From an uncultured Lachnospiraceae bacterium (GTDB taxonomy: Bacteria; Bacillota; Clostridia; Lachnospirales; Lachnospiraceae): 63,930 bases of DNA. The stretch's first letter is position 1; every line of letters starts with the position of its first letter. A program made the position numbers and the translations under genes. Positions 50,620 to 58,464 of this stretch are shown here, one piece after another. The stretch is taken from NCBI GenBank assembly GCA_910584585.1, contig CAJUBP010000023.1, positions 1 to 63,930 of the forward strand, written 5' to 3'. The notes below the pieces were generated by a model that made no database searches, had not been told where the DNA came from, and saw nothing but the letters and a program-made list of their open reading frames with translations.

Positions 50620-51006
50620 ATGGATATGGATCTTTTGAATATTGGTGCGTCTGCAGAAGGCAAGATGCGTATCATTCAGGAGACGGTTCCTGGAAAACAG
50701 GTCACGTTGGCGCATATTATTGCCAGTCCTGGTGAGATTATCTACCAAAAGCTGGGTTTGAATCCGGAATTGGATTATAAACAGTCAGCAATTGGAATTC
50801 TAAGTATGTGTCCGTCTGAGATATCAGTTATCGCCGGCGATATTGCAATGAAGACTGCTCCGATTGAGATTGGATTTATCGACCGTTTCAGCGGAACGCT
50901 GATTTTTACGGGAAGGATTTCCAATGTTCAGTCCGCAGTTGCCAATATTCTGGCTTATTTGAAGAACAATTTAGGTTTTACAGTTTGTGAGATTACAAGA
51001 ACATGA
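50620..51006 (+). CDS. pduU: BMC permuted hexamer PduU
   Basis: 128 aa; ATG 50626 is an alternative start. Circularly permuted BMC fold: N-terminal strand region ending RIIQETVPGKQVTLAHIIAS, then SAIGILSMCPSEISVIAGDI, GFIDRFSGTLIFTGRISNVQ and SAVANILAYLKNNLGF. Family name by order and motif. Its stop overlaps the pduV start (ATGA). Confidence 0.88.
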   Translation: MDMDLLNIGASAEGKMRIIQETVPGKQVTLAHIIASPGEIIYQKLGLNPELDYKQSAIGILSMCPSEISVIAGDIAMKTAPIEIGFIDRFSGTLIFTGRISNVQSAVANILAYLKNNLGFTVCEITRT

Positions 51007-51509
51007 AAAAGATCATTTTAATGGGGCGCAGTGAATGTGGGAAAACTACTTTAACACAGGCGCTGAAGGGTGATGTGATTTCATATCACAAGACACAATA
51101 CATCAATCATTATGATGTTGTGATTGACACGCCGGGAGAATATGCGGAAACTACTACATTGGCCCGGGCACTGGCATTGTATGCTTACGAGGCGGATGTG
51201 GTCGGCCTTCTGCTGAATGCAGCGGAGCCTTATTCCCTTTATCCCCCCTGCTGCGCGTCTGCCTGCAATCGTCCCGTGATTGGAATTGTTACACAGATCG
51301 ACCGGGAAGACGGTAATCCGGATCGGGCGCATCAATGGTTGGAAATGGCAGGGTGCAGGCCGGTGTTCCGTGTCAGCTCTTATACGGGAGAAGGAATTTG
51401 GCAGGTGCTCAATTATCTCCGTGAGCCGGGGGATGTGCTTCCCTGGGAATCAGAAGAGGACGCTGACCGTCCCCGCACGGTGATTTCTAACAAATATGGA
51501 AAAGTATAG
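51003..51509 (+). CDS. pduV: PduV/EutP-type small GTPase-like protein
   Basis: 168 aa. P-loop GRSECGKTTLTQALKG, switch region DVVIDTPGEYAETTTLARAL, and TQIDRED as the NKxD equivalent. PduV is bound to the outside of the shell and linked to compartment movement or positioning. Last gene of the operon; the terminator follows. Confidence 0.88.
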   Translation: MKKIILMGRSECGKTTLTQALKGDVISYHKTQYINHYDVVIDTPGEYAETTTLARALALYAYEADVVGLLLNAAEPYSLYPPCCASACNRPVIGIVTQIDREDGNPDRAHQWLEMAGCRPVFRVSSYTGEGIWQVLNYLREPGDVLPWESEEDADRPRTVISNKYGKV

Positions 51510-51555
51510 AGAGTGGAAAATTACAGAGAGTGGGAAAGTATAGAGAGTGGAAAAT

Positions 51556-51592
51556 AAATCCGGGAATCTTATCATAGATTCCCGGATTTTAT
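51556..51592 (+). terminator. pdu operon terminator
   Basis: AAATCCGGGAATCT (51556-51569) and AGATTCCCGGATTT (51576-51589) form a 14-bp perfect stem with a 6-nt loop and a T-rich 3' side. MITE copy B starts directly after it. Confidence 0.92.
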
Positions 51593-51593
51593 T

Positions 51594-51757
51594 TAGAGCG
51601 TGTCTTAAAATTCATTCCCGCAATCTGCCGCCCCACTTCACACCAGATTTCATGCTGAATTTAGTCAATGTAGCCCACTACACCTCCTAAATTCAGCATA
51701 AAATCTGATGTAAATTGGGACGACATCTTGCGGAAAGCAATTTTAAGACACGCTCTA
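51594..51757 (+). mobile_element. MITE-like palindromic element, copy B (164 bp)
   Basis: Same 19-bp ends as copy A (TAGAGCGTGTCTTAAAATT / AATTTTAAGACACGCTCTA). The interior differs in sequence but keeps the plan: TGCTGAATTTAG...CTAAATTCAGCA arms around GTAGCCCACTAC. Exactly the same length as copy C and in the same orientation. Confidence 0.75.
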
Positions 51758-51782
51758 GGAATAGTCTCTCTGTGACTGTTCC

Positions 51783-52727
51783 TTATTTCTCTTCGGTTTC
51801 CACAGGGTTCACAGTTATCTCCTTTTGATTATTCTGAACAGGGAGATTGCCGGCGGACTTCTCTTCCAGAGCGTCCGGAAGAATCTGGCTGTCATGGAGA
51901 CGCGGGAAGCGCCGGCTGCCGTTGGAGCGGTATAAGACAGCGGCTCCGGCCGTCAAGCCTCCAATCAGCACGCCGCCTGTGACGCCGATAGCCGGACTTA
52001 CAGCTAAGAGGCTTCCGAACATAAAGTTCAACGCAACTGCGCCCAGAGAAACCAGGGTTAAGAGCCTGGTATTGCGGCTTAAGTTGTTGCTGACAATAGA
52101 AGTATAAGTATCAAGGTCTTTGATTATGGTATTCTTGTTCAGTTCAAAGCGTTCCTCCAAAAACTTGAAGTCCAAAGCCATCTGTCCCTGGAGAACGTAG
52201 CTGTTCTGCATCTGCATGGGATAGTAGCCCTTGTCGATGCGGGCAATAATTTCCTTCAGGGATATTATTTGATTGCCGTATTCTGTATAGCGGCGGCGGA
52301 AGTCCAGAATCTGATAAGTGCCGCTGTTATCAATGCGGTTGTCCAGGGAATCCTCCAGTGTTTTCATATCTTTAATACTGTACTCAATTAGTTCGTTCAA
52401 ATTGGCAATTTTAAACATAAGGGCATAAATATAAGCCTGTCCAATGTATTTTACTTCTTTGTCTATCAGAAAATTTCCGAACAGGCCTACCGTGGATTCC
52501 TCTATCACCAGATTTGTGCCGGCCTGACGCAGGCGTAGATCGCTTAGAATGTCTCCCTCCCCGTAGTTGAGTTCCAGAATCAGGGAAGTCTCGTCGCCGA
52601 AAATGCGCTGGTGCACAACCGCGTCCTCGATAGGACAGGTAAAAATACAGTAAGAACTGTCGGCAATGTCTGCGCCTTCTGGATGGCGTCCTCTGCCCAT
52701 AGTTTGAAGAAAGGTATAATTTTCCAT
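51783..52727 (-). CDS. CorA-like two-TM membrane protein
   Basis: 314 aa. An N-terminal alpha/beta part (FGDETSLILELNYGEGDILS) is followed by a long helical region (about 100-225; KDMKTLEDSLDNRIDNSGTY, ISLKEIIARIDKGYY), then SIVSNNLSRNTRLLTLVSLG leading into two adjacent TM helices (about 226-266) and a polar tail. This resembles CorA/RMD1-type architecture, but the GMN signature is absent. The gene is flanked by MITE copies B and C. Function unknown. Confidence 0.5.
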   Translation of the reverse strand: MENYTFLQTMGRGRHPEGADIADSSYCIFTCPIEDAVVHQRIFGDETSLILELNYGEGDILSDLRLRQAGTNLVIEESTVGLFGNFLIDKEVKYIGQAYIYALMFKIANLNELIEYSIKDMKTLEDSLDNRIDNSGTYQILDFRRRYTEYGNQIISLKEIIARIDKGYYPMQMQNSYVLQGQMALDFKFLEERFELNKNTIIKDLDTYTSIVSNNLSRNTRLLTLVSLGAVALNFMFGSLLAVSPAIGVTGGVLIGGLTAGAAVLYRSNGSRRFPRLHDSQILPDALEEKSAGNLPVQNNQKEITVNPVETEEK

Positions 52728-52853
52728 AAGAATGCCTCGCTGCGGAGCTTTATGTAAAGCATCATACAGGCCGGCTGTCTTGCCTTGCTGTATATACTGG
52801 ATTTGTACAGCTCCTTTTCTATTATAAATTTGATGTAAAAGTCTTGTTTTCTC

Positions 52854-53017
52854 TAGAGCGTGTCTTAAAATTCATTCCCGCCATTTGCATCCCCCACTTA
52901 GCGTGATATTTGCGCCAAATTCAGGTTACATAGCCCGCTATGCGCCCTTCATTTGGCACAAATCTCCCACTAAGTGGAGAATACATCTGTCAGAAAGCAA
53001 TTTTAAGACACGCTCTA
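52854..53017 (+). mobile_element. MITE-like palindromic element, copy C (164 bp)
   Basis: Ends identical to copies A and B. The interior matches copy A closely (CCCACTTAGCGTGATATTTG, ACATAGCCCGCTATGCGCCC, CCCACTAAGTGG) but lacks the ~80 bp of extra hairpins, so A looks like C with an insertion. Confidence 0.75.
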
Positions 53018-53065
53018 GTAAAATCATACCATATTTTTGTGGTATTGTCCATATAACAGGAACTT

Positions 53066-53707
53066 CTATTTTATGTCAATCACAGCATAATCCCCCAGCA
53101 TAATTTTCTCCCCTGTTTGAAAAACCAGCGGTTTATCAAAGACAGGTCCGTCTGTCGCAAGGGTATGGTATTCCCCGTTTTCGCCGCAGATATCAATGCC
53201 TGCTGATTTCATCACCAAAAGGGAGTCCTTATCGAGAAATTTTCCCAAAAGTTCCATTGGCAGAATCGTTCGATTAATACTTTTGATTATGCATTTGTAG
53301 CCCAGTCCGATGAGTTCGTGAACAAGTTCCTCCCGGCCTTGCTGCCACAAAGGAAGACAGGGCGTTAAACCAACAGCTTTGCAGCGGTCTTCTTCCCATT
53401 TACGGTTATTTTCAATGTCAATATCGCCGAAACAGGCAGCTTTAGCACCCATGGTTTTTGCTTTTGCAAGACCGGCTTCAAATGCCGATTGATAGGATTC
53501 ACCATCAGCCGGACAGGTGATTATGGGGAGATTCAGAGCTTTGGAATAGCGTTCCAGCATGGCGGGATCCGCGCCGTGGAAATAGGAGCGGTTCACAGCT
53601 TCATTTATCATAACGATCAGGCATACAGGTTCGTGTCCTTGTTCTATCATTTTGTGAAGAGCCAGAGTGCTGTCTTTACCGCAGCTGTAGGACATGGCAA
53701 ATTTCAT
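53066..53707 (-). CDS. Dph6-like PP-loop ATPase (COG2102)
   Basis: 213 aa. PP-loop SCGKDST at residues 8-14, ACFGDIDIENNRKWEEDRC and the C-terminal CGENGEYHTLATDGPVFD motif of diphthine-ammonia ligase-like proteins. Bacteria have no diphthamide, so the real bacterial substrate is not known; it probably adenylates a carboxylate or amide for ammonia transfer. Monocistronic. Confidence 0.8.
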   Translation of the reverse strand: MKFAMSYSCGKDSTLALHKMIEQGHEPVCLIVMINEAVNRSYFHGADPAMLERYSKALNLPIITCPADGESYQSAFEAGLAKAKTMGAKAACFGDIDIENNRKWEEDRCKAVGLTPCLPLWQQGREELVHELIGLGYKCIIKSINRTILPMELLGKFLDKDSLLVMKSAGIDICGENGEYHTLATDGPVFDKPLVFQTGEKIMLGDYAVIDIK

Positions 53708-53796
53708 AAGATACCTCCGGAATATTAGAAATGTGAATATTTCTGGTTGCTTATTTTGAAATATACCATATGCAGGAACAGTCTGTCAAATATAGC

Positions 53797-53809
53797 AAGA
53801 CACGCTCTA
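53797..53809. repeat. Solo MITE end
   Basis: AAGACACGCTCTA, the right-end sequence of the MITE family, stands alone with no partner arm nearby. The rest of 53708-54032 holds no gene; a weak promoter (TTGTGT 53943-53948, ATATAT 53966-53971) may serve the next gene. Confidence 0.45.
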
Positions 53810-54032
53810 GATCACTTATGAACCGCTTGAGAAAGGCGTACAGGATTTCAGGTTTGCACTCAGTGAAAGGATACGGCAGGAGGTATTTTTGCCGTTTTCG
53901 TGAAACAACCCTATTCGTTCTTAAATTAAGATAGATTTTTCATTGTGTCTATGTTATCATTTTATATATATGAAATGCGCCGAAATGCGTTTGACTGTTG
54001 TGGGTCTGCCTATTTATTCAGGAGGAAAATCT

Positions 54033-57000
54033 ATGAAAAAGAAGCCAATATTCCCCAAATTACTGTTTATTTTACAATTTTCGCTGTGCCTTGCCCTGGG
54101 GACTGCGGCTTTTCTCCTGGCAGGCCAGAACACAAAAGTCCTGGCGGCGCAGGCCGACGGAGAAGAGGATAAGAAACTCTACGAAGATGAATTCGGCGGA
54201 ATCCATACGGTAAATGGGTTTGTCTACTATTTACACAAAGACGTTTACGTCTCCACTTACTCGGTACGTTATGAGGGAACTGCAGAAAGCATTGTTATCC
54301 CGGCCAGGTTCCAGGGCCTGGAAGTGAAAAGCCTCTTTTCCGAAGCCTTTTCAGACGCCCCTAATTTAAAGAGCGTCACTCTGCCGGAAAGTATGTCTGA
54401 CATAGACGACGGGGCTTTTCACAATTGTAAAAATTTAGAGGAAATCCTGGTGGATGAGGACAGTCCTTTTTACACTGCGCAGAAAGGAATTTTATATGAA
54501 CTTGGCGATGAGGGCGCAAAGAGACGCCTTGTGTTTTGCCCGCTGAAAAACCTGAAAGTTTTCTCAGCGCCGGAAGGATTAGAGTGGATTGACAGTTGCG
54601 CTTTTGGGGAATGCAAAGATTTACAGAGCGTCTATCTCCCCGCTTCTGTCAAGAAAATAGGCTCTGCGTTCGCCTCTGCAGACTTGCGGAATGTCTATTA
54701 TGGCGCCGGCAGAGAAGAACTGGAAAATACGAAAGAGTATTATGATTTTTCGAAGACGATAGAAAAGTCTCATCTGCATTTTAATTTTGAGCCGGACGAC
54801 TATGAATCTTCGCTGTTATCTGACCAAACGGCAGAGATTTCGGGGTTTTGCGGAACAGACAGCGAATTATCCATTCCGGCGGGGCTGGGGGATCATATCG
54901 TCTCATCCATTGGAACAGGGGCTTTCTCCGGCTGCCGGAGCATTGTCCACGCGGATATCCCGGACAGTGTCGTCCGTATTGGAACAGGAGCTTTCGAAGG
55001 ATGCAGCGCATTGGAACGGGTCGTTGTGCCGGCAGGAGTAATTTCAGTTGGGACAGACGCTTTTGACGGATGCTCTTCTTTAAAAGAAATCTATTATGCT
55101 GGGAATGAGACGCAATGGGACAGGCTCAGTGTACAGCCTCCAGACGAGGTGAAAATTATTTATAATTGCAATCCCCACGATTTCTTCCCGGATCACTCAT
55201 CAGAATCCGAGGAGAGGATTCTGTATTATACCGGAGACGGGGAGAACATCGTAATTCCTTCCTGGCTGGACGGCCGGCAGATGACAGCCATTGGGGATGG
55301 ATATACGGAGCTTTTTGCCGGTTCTTCACCCAGGCGCGTTGAAATCCTGGAGGGCGTTGCCCGGATTCACAGAATTGCTTTTTCCGGCTGCGAGTCTATA
55401 CAGGAGGTCACTCTTCCGGATACCTGCGTGGAAATCGGAGAGGAGGTTTTCGCGTCCTGTGTGAACCTGGAAAAAGTCACTTTCTCCCCAAACCTGGAAA
55501 AAATGGGAGAAAAGGCTTTCTATCAATGCGAAAGCCTGACGGGAGAGATTTCTTTTCCGGAAAAACTTACTTCTATTCCTGTCAGTGCTTTTGAAAACTG
55601 TGAAACATTAACCGGTATCATTTTGCCTGAAAACCTGGAGGAGATAAATTCCTATGCTTTTTCCGGCTGCAAAAGCCTTACATCCCTTTCCATTCCTAAG
55701 AGCTTGAATTATGTTGGAATAAGCGCTTTTTGGGGATGCAATTCTCTGAAAGATGTTTCTTATTCCGGCACGGGAAAGGAATGGAAGAATTTCACGGTTT
55801 CCAGCGGTTTTGTCAAAGCCGGGAACGATTGCCTGCTGAACGCCGGTTTTCATTATACAGAAGAAGATCTGGGCATTCCTTCCGGCGGCTTTACGGTTAC
55901 ATTCAATGCCTGGGGCATGGCAGATATTCCTGCGCAGACAATTTTGCAGTTTGGCCATGTGGAAAAACCAGAGGATCCTGTCCGCCCCGGTTATAGATTC
56001 ATCGGCTGGTACCACGGAGAGGAACTGTGGGATTTTGAATTCGACAGAGTACAAGGCCACATGACGCTGGAAGCTAAGTGGGAGAATCAGGAAGAGGTCC
56101 GCCAGAACGCGAAAGGCGATTATATTGACGCAGAGGGCTTTGTTCTGATTCCCCTGGGGAAAGAACTCATTGTAAACGGCGGCGCGCCCGCTTATTCCTC
56201 TAATATCACTTATAGTTGGAAAGTTGATAAACCGGCGTTTATGCAGCTGGGGCAGAACGGAAACATGAGTATTCCCGTAAAAGGCCTTTCAGAGGGCCAA
56301 TGCACTCTTACGTGCGCGGTACGAAGCGAATACTATCAGGTTCCGCCATATGGCACGGAACTGATACTCTGGGATGTGGATACGAGTTTTTACCCCTATA
56401 AATACAGGATTGTCCCTTTGATAGAGTCCCTCAAGATGGATGAAAAAGTCATTACAATGAAGCCCGGCGCTTACCATCCTCTTACGCTCACCGCCGCGCC
56501 TTCAGACAACAACTACGCGCGGACCTTGAGTGGCCTGACTTTTACTTCCTCAGATTCCTCCATAGTGTCAGTCAGCGGAGATGGAATTTTAGAAGCCAGA
56601 AAAAATGGAACAGTCACTGTTACCGCCTTTACTAAGAACGGCATGAATGGAGTCACAGGGAAAGACGTTTGCACTGTAACCGTTACGGACTCTGACGGGG
56701 AGACAAGCGAAAATCCCGGCACAAAGCCTCCGGCGTCCAATTCCGGCGGAGGGGAGACAGGCGGAAATTCCGGCACAGAGCCTCCGGCGTCCGATTCTGG
56801 CAATGGGAAAACCGACAAGGATTCTTCCGATTCCGCGTCAGGCAAAGGCGGCGGGGAAGAAAAGCCAGGTGGGGGAACAAAGGCAATTCCTGCAAAAAAG
56901 ATTATTTTGAGTGCAAAACAAATTTATATGGTAAAAGGAAAGAGCGTTCGCATCGGGGCATATGTGTCTCCTTCCAATGCCACGGATGAAATCAAATGGT

Positions 57001-57377
57001 CTGTTTCCAATAAAAAAATCGCGGAAGTAAAGAATGGAAAAATTACTGCTAAGAAAACAGGGAAAGTATCCGTCACGGCAAAAGCGGGAAAGAAAACAGC
57101 CAGTCTGAAAGTAACTATCGTATCAAAGGCGAAAAAAGCGGCGAAAGTAACCTTAAAGAAGAAGGTTTCTATGAAGGTAAAAAGCAGCCTCCTGTTAAAA
57201 GCGTCCGTATCCCCAAAGAATGCGACAGATACGCTGATATGGAGCAGCTCTAATAAAAAGATTGTCAAAGTAGATAAATTTGGCAGAGTCACAGCCTTGA
57301 AAAAAGGAAAAGCAGCCATCCGGGTTAAGACCAGCGGCGGAAAAAAAGCTTCCTGTAATATTACCATAACCAAGTAA
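54033..57377 (+). CDS. Large secreted BspA-type LRR_5 / InlB B-repeat / Big_2 surface protein
   Basis: 1114 aa from ATG 54033 (AGGAGG upstream); an in-frame ATG 90 bp earlier has no signal peptide. Signal peptide 1-38. About 60-620: many LRR_5 repeats of the form AF-x-GC-x-SL-x-x-x-x-LP. About 630-695: InlB B-repeat (DPVRPGYRFIGWYHGEELWD). Then an Ig-like region, a Gly/Ser/Pro linker (about 890-950) and two C-terminal Big_2 domains (TDEIKWSVSNKKIAEV; TDTLIWSSSNKKIVKV). No LPxTG is seen. Probably an adhesin or matrix-binding protein. Confidence 0.85.
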   Translation: MKKKPIFPKLLFILQFSLCLALGTAAFLLAGQNTKVLAAQADGEEDKKLYEDEFGGIHTVNGFVYYLHKDVYVSTYSVRYEGTAESIVIPARFQGLEVKSLFSEAFSDAPNLKSVTLPESMSDIDDGAFHNCKNLEEILVDEDSPFYTAQKGILYELGDEGAKRRLVFCPLKNLKVFSAPEGLEWIDSCAFGECKDLQSVYLPASVKKIGSAFASADLRNVYYGAGREELENTKEYYDFSKTIEKSHLHFNFEPDDYESSLLSDQTAEISGFCGTDSELSIPAGLGDHIVSSIGTGAFSGCRSIVHADIPDSVVRIGTGAFEGCSALERVVVPAGVISVGTDAFDGCSSLKEIYYAGNETQWDRLSVQPPDEVKIIYNCNPHDFFPDHSSESEERILYYTGDGENIVIPSWLDGRQMTAIGDGYTELFAGSSPRRVEILEGVARIHRIAFSGCESIQEVTLPDTCVEIGEEVFASCVNLEKVTFSPNLEKMGEKAFYQCESLTGEISFPEKLTSIPVSAFENCETLTGIILPENLEEINSYAFSGCKSLTSLSIPKSLNYVGISAFWGCNSLKDVSYSGTGKEWKNFTVSSGFVKAGNDCLLNAGFHYTEEDLGIPSGGFTVTFNAWGMADIPAQTILQFGHVEKPEDPVRPGYRFIGWYHGEELWDFEFDRVQGHMTLEAKWENQEEVRQNAKGDYIDAEGFVLIPLGKELIVNGGAPAYSSNITYSWKVDKPAFMQLGQNGNMSIPVKGLSEGQCTLTCAVRSEYYQVPPYGTELILWDVDTSFYPYKYRIVPLIESLKMDEKVITMKPGAYHPLTLTAAPSDNNYARTLSGLTFTSSDSSIVSVSGDGILEARKNGTVTVTAFTKNGMNGVTGKDVCTVTVTDSDGETSENPGTKPPASNSGGGETGGNSGTEPPASDSGNGKTDKDSSDSASGKGGGEEKPGGGTKAIPAKKIILSAKQIYMVKGKSVRIGAYVSPSNATDEIKWSVSNKKIAEVKNGKITAKKTGKVSVTAKAGKKTASLKVTIVSKAKKAAKVTLKKKVSMKVKSSLLLKASVSPKNATDTLIWSSSNKKIVKVDKFGRVTALKKGKAAIRVKTSGGKKASCNITITK

Positions 57378-57424
57378 GGAAACAGAGGTTAGAAAGTTGA
57401 TCTTTTAATCTCTCAGGGTCTAAT

Positions 57425-57447
57425 TCCCCGCAGCTCTGTTGCGGGGA
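57425..57447 (+). terminator. Probable terminator of the surface-protein gene
   Basis: TCCCCGCA (57425-57432), 7-nt loop, TGCGGGGA (57440-57447). The downstream T content is poor, so this is a tentative call. Confidence 0.5.
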
Positions 57448-57478
57448 GTTGCATTTGGATCCACTGCCCGGAAGAAAT

Positions 57479-57555
57479 ACAGCGGCAAAAGTCAATATAT
57501 ATTTATCGTAATTCAATAAATATATATTGACTTTTGCCGCTGTTAAGTGTATGCT
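57479..57555 (+). promoter_or_regulatory. 28-bp palindrome overlapping a promoter of the DUF2975/Xre operon
   Basis: 57479-57506 and 57516-57543 are perfect 28-bp inverted repeats with a 9-nt centre. TTGACT (57527-57532) lies in the right arm; 17 bp on is TATGCT (57550-57555), giving a promoter for 57661. The arm ending GACTTTTGCCGCTGT would place a bound repressor over the -35. The Xre protein at 58246 is a candidate ligand. Confidence 0.6.
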
Positions 57556-57660
57556 AACGATAGATGGAAGTTCTGGCAGATGGATGCCCATCTTGGGAAA
57601 CAGAGCTGAGCACAACAGAAGTGAAACAAATCAAGCAAAAAAGAACAGGGAGGTTATAAG

Positions 57661-58140
57661 ATGACGCAAAAAAGTTTAAGCAGATGGTTAAAAGGCGTAA
57701 TCGCAGGAGTTGCAGTCTGCGGAGCCGTAATTTATTTTTATCTGGTGCCCATGTTCGGGCAGGAGGCAGTGAGAGCGAATCCGGAATTTTCCTATTGCTA
57801 CGCACCCTGGCTGACGGTAATCTGGCTGTCTGCCGTTCCCTGCTATCTGGCGCTGTACTTTGGATGGAAGATTACTGTGGAAATCGGCAGGGACAATTCA
57901 TTTTCCATGGAGAATGCCAAATATTTAAAACATATTTCCATGCTGGCATTATTGGACAGCGGGTATTTTTTTCTGGCAAATCTGATTTTGCTGCTTCTGA
58001 ATATGAATCATCCGGGAATTTTACTGATTTCTCTGTTAGTGGAATTTGCAGGGGTGACAGTGGGGGTGACGGCGGCGGCGCTCTCCCATCTGGTGCAGAA
58101 GGCTGCCGAGATCCAGAATGAAAATGAGCTGACTATTTAG
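57661..58140 (+). CDS. DUF2975 family membrane protein
   Basis: 159 aa, GGGAGG upstream. Four TM helices (about 12-32, 55-75, 98-118, 125-145), with the family loop GRDNSFSMENAKYLKHISML between TM2 and TM3. DUF2975 genes are almost always followed by a small YozG-like Xre regulator, as here. Confidence 0.85.
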   Translation: MTQKSLSRWLKGVIAGVAVCGAVIYFYLVPMFGQEAVRANPEFSYCYAPWLTVIWLSAVPCYLALYFGWKITVEIGRDNSFSMENAKYLKHISMLALLDSGYFFLANLILLLLNMNHPGILLISLLVEFAGVTVGVTAAALSHLVQKAAEIQNENELTI

Positions 58141-58245
58141 AGGCATTTATAAGAATATGGCTGTAATTCATGCATGTTTCATAAAAAATTTGCTGACAAA
58201 TCATTTGAATTGCAGAACTGTAGACGATAGGAAACGGAGGAAGAG

Positions 58246-58464
58246 ATGGCGATTATTATCAATATAGACGTAATGCTTGCCAAACGGAAAATGAGCGTGA
58301 CGGAACTTTCTGAGAGAGTAGGAATCACCATGGCGAACATTTCCATTCTAAAAAACGGCAAAGCAAAAGCAATCAAAGTTGACACATTAGACAAAATCTG
58401 CAGGGCATTGGAATGCCAGCCAGGCGATATATTAGAATGGAGGGATGAAGATGGAGAAGAATAA
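58246..58464 (+). CDS. YozG-like Xre/Cro-CI transcriptional regulator
   Basis: 72 aa, GGAGGAAGAG upstream. A near-minimal HTH: INIDVMLAKRKMSVTELSER, VGITMANISILKNGKAKAIK, then LDKICRALECQPGDILEW. Typical partner of DUF2975. Its 3' end overlaps the next gene. Confidence 0.88.
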   Translation: MAIIINIDVMLAKRKMSVTELSERVGITMANISILKNGKAKAIKVDTLDKICRALECQPGDILEWRDEDGEE

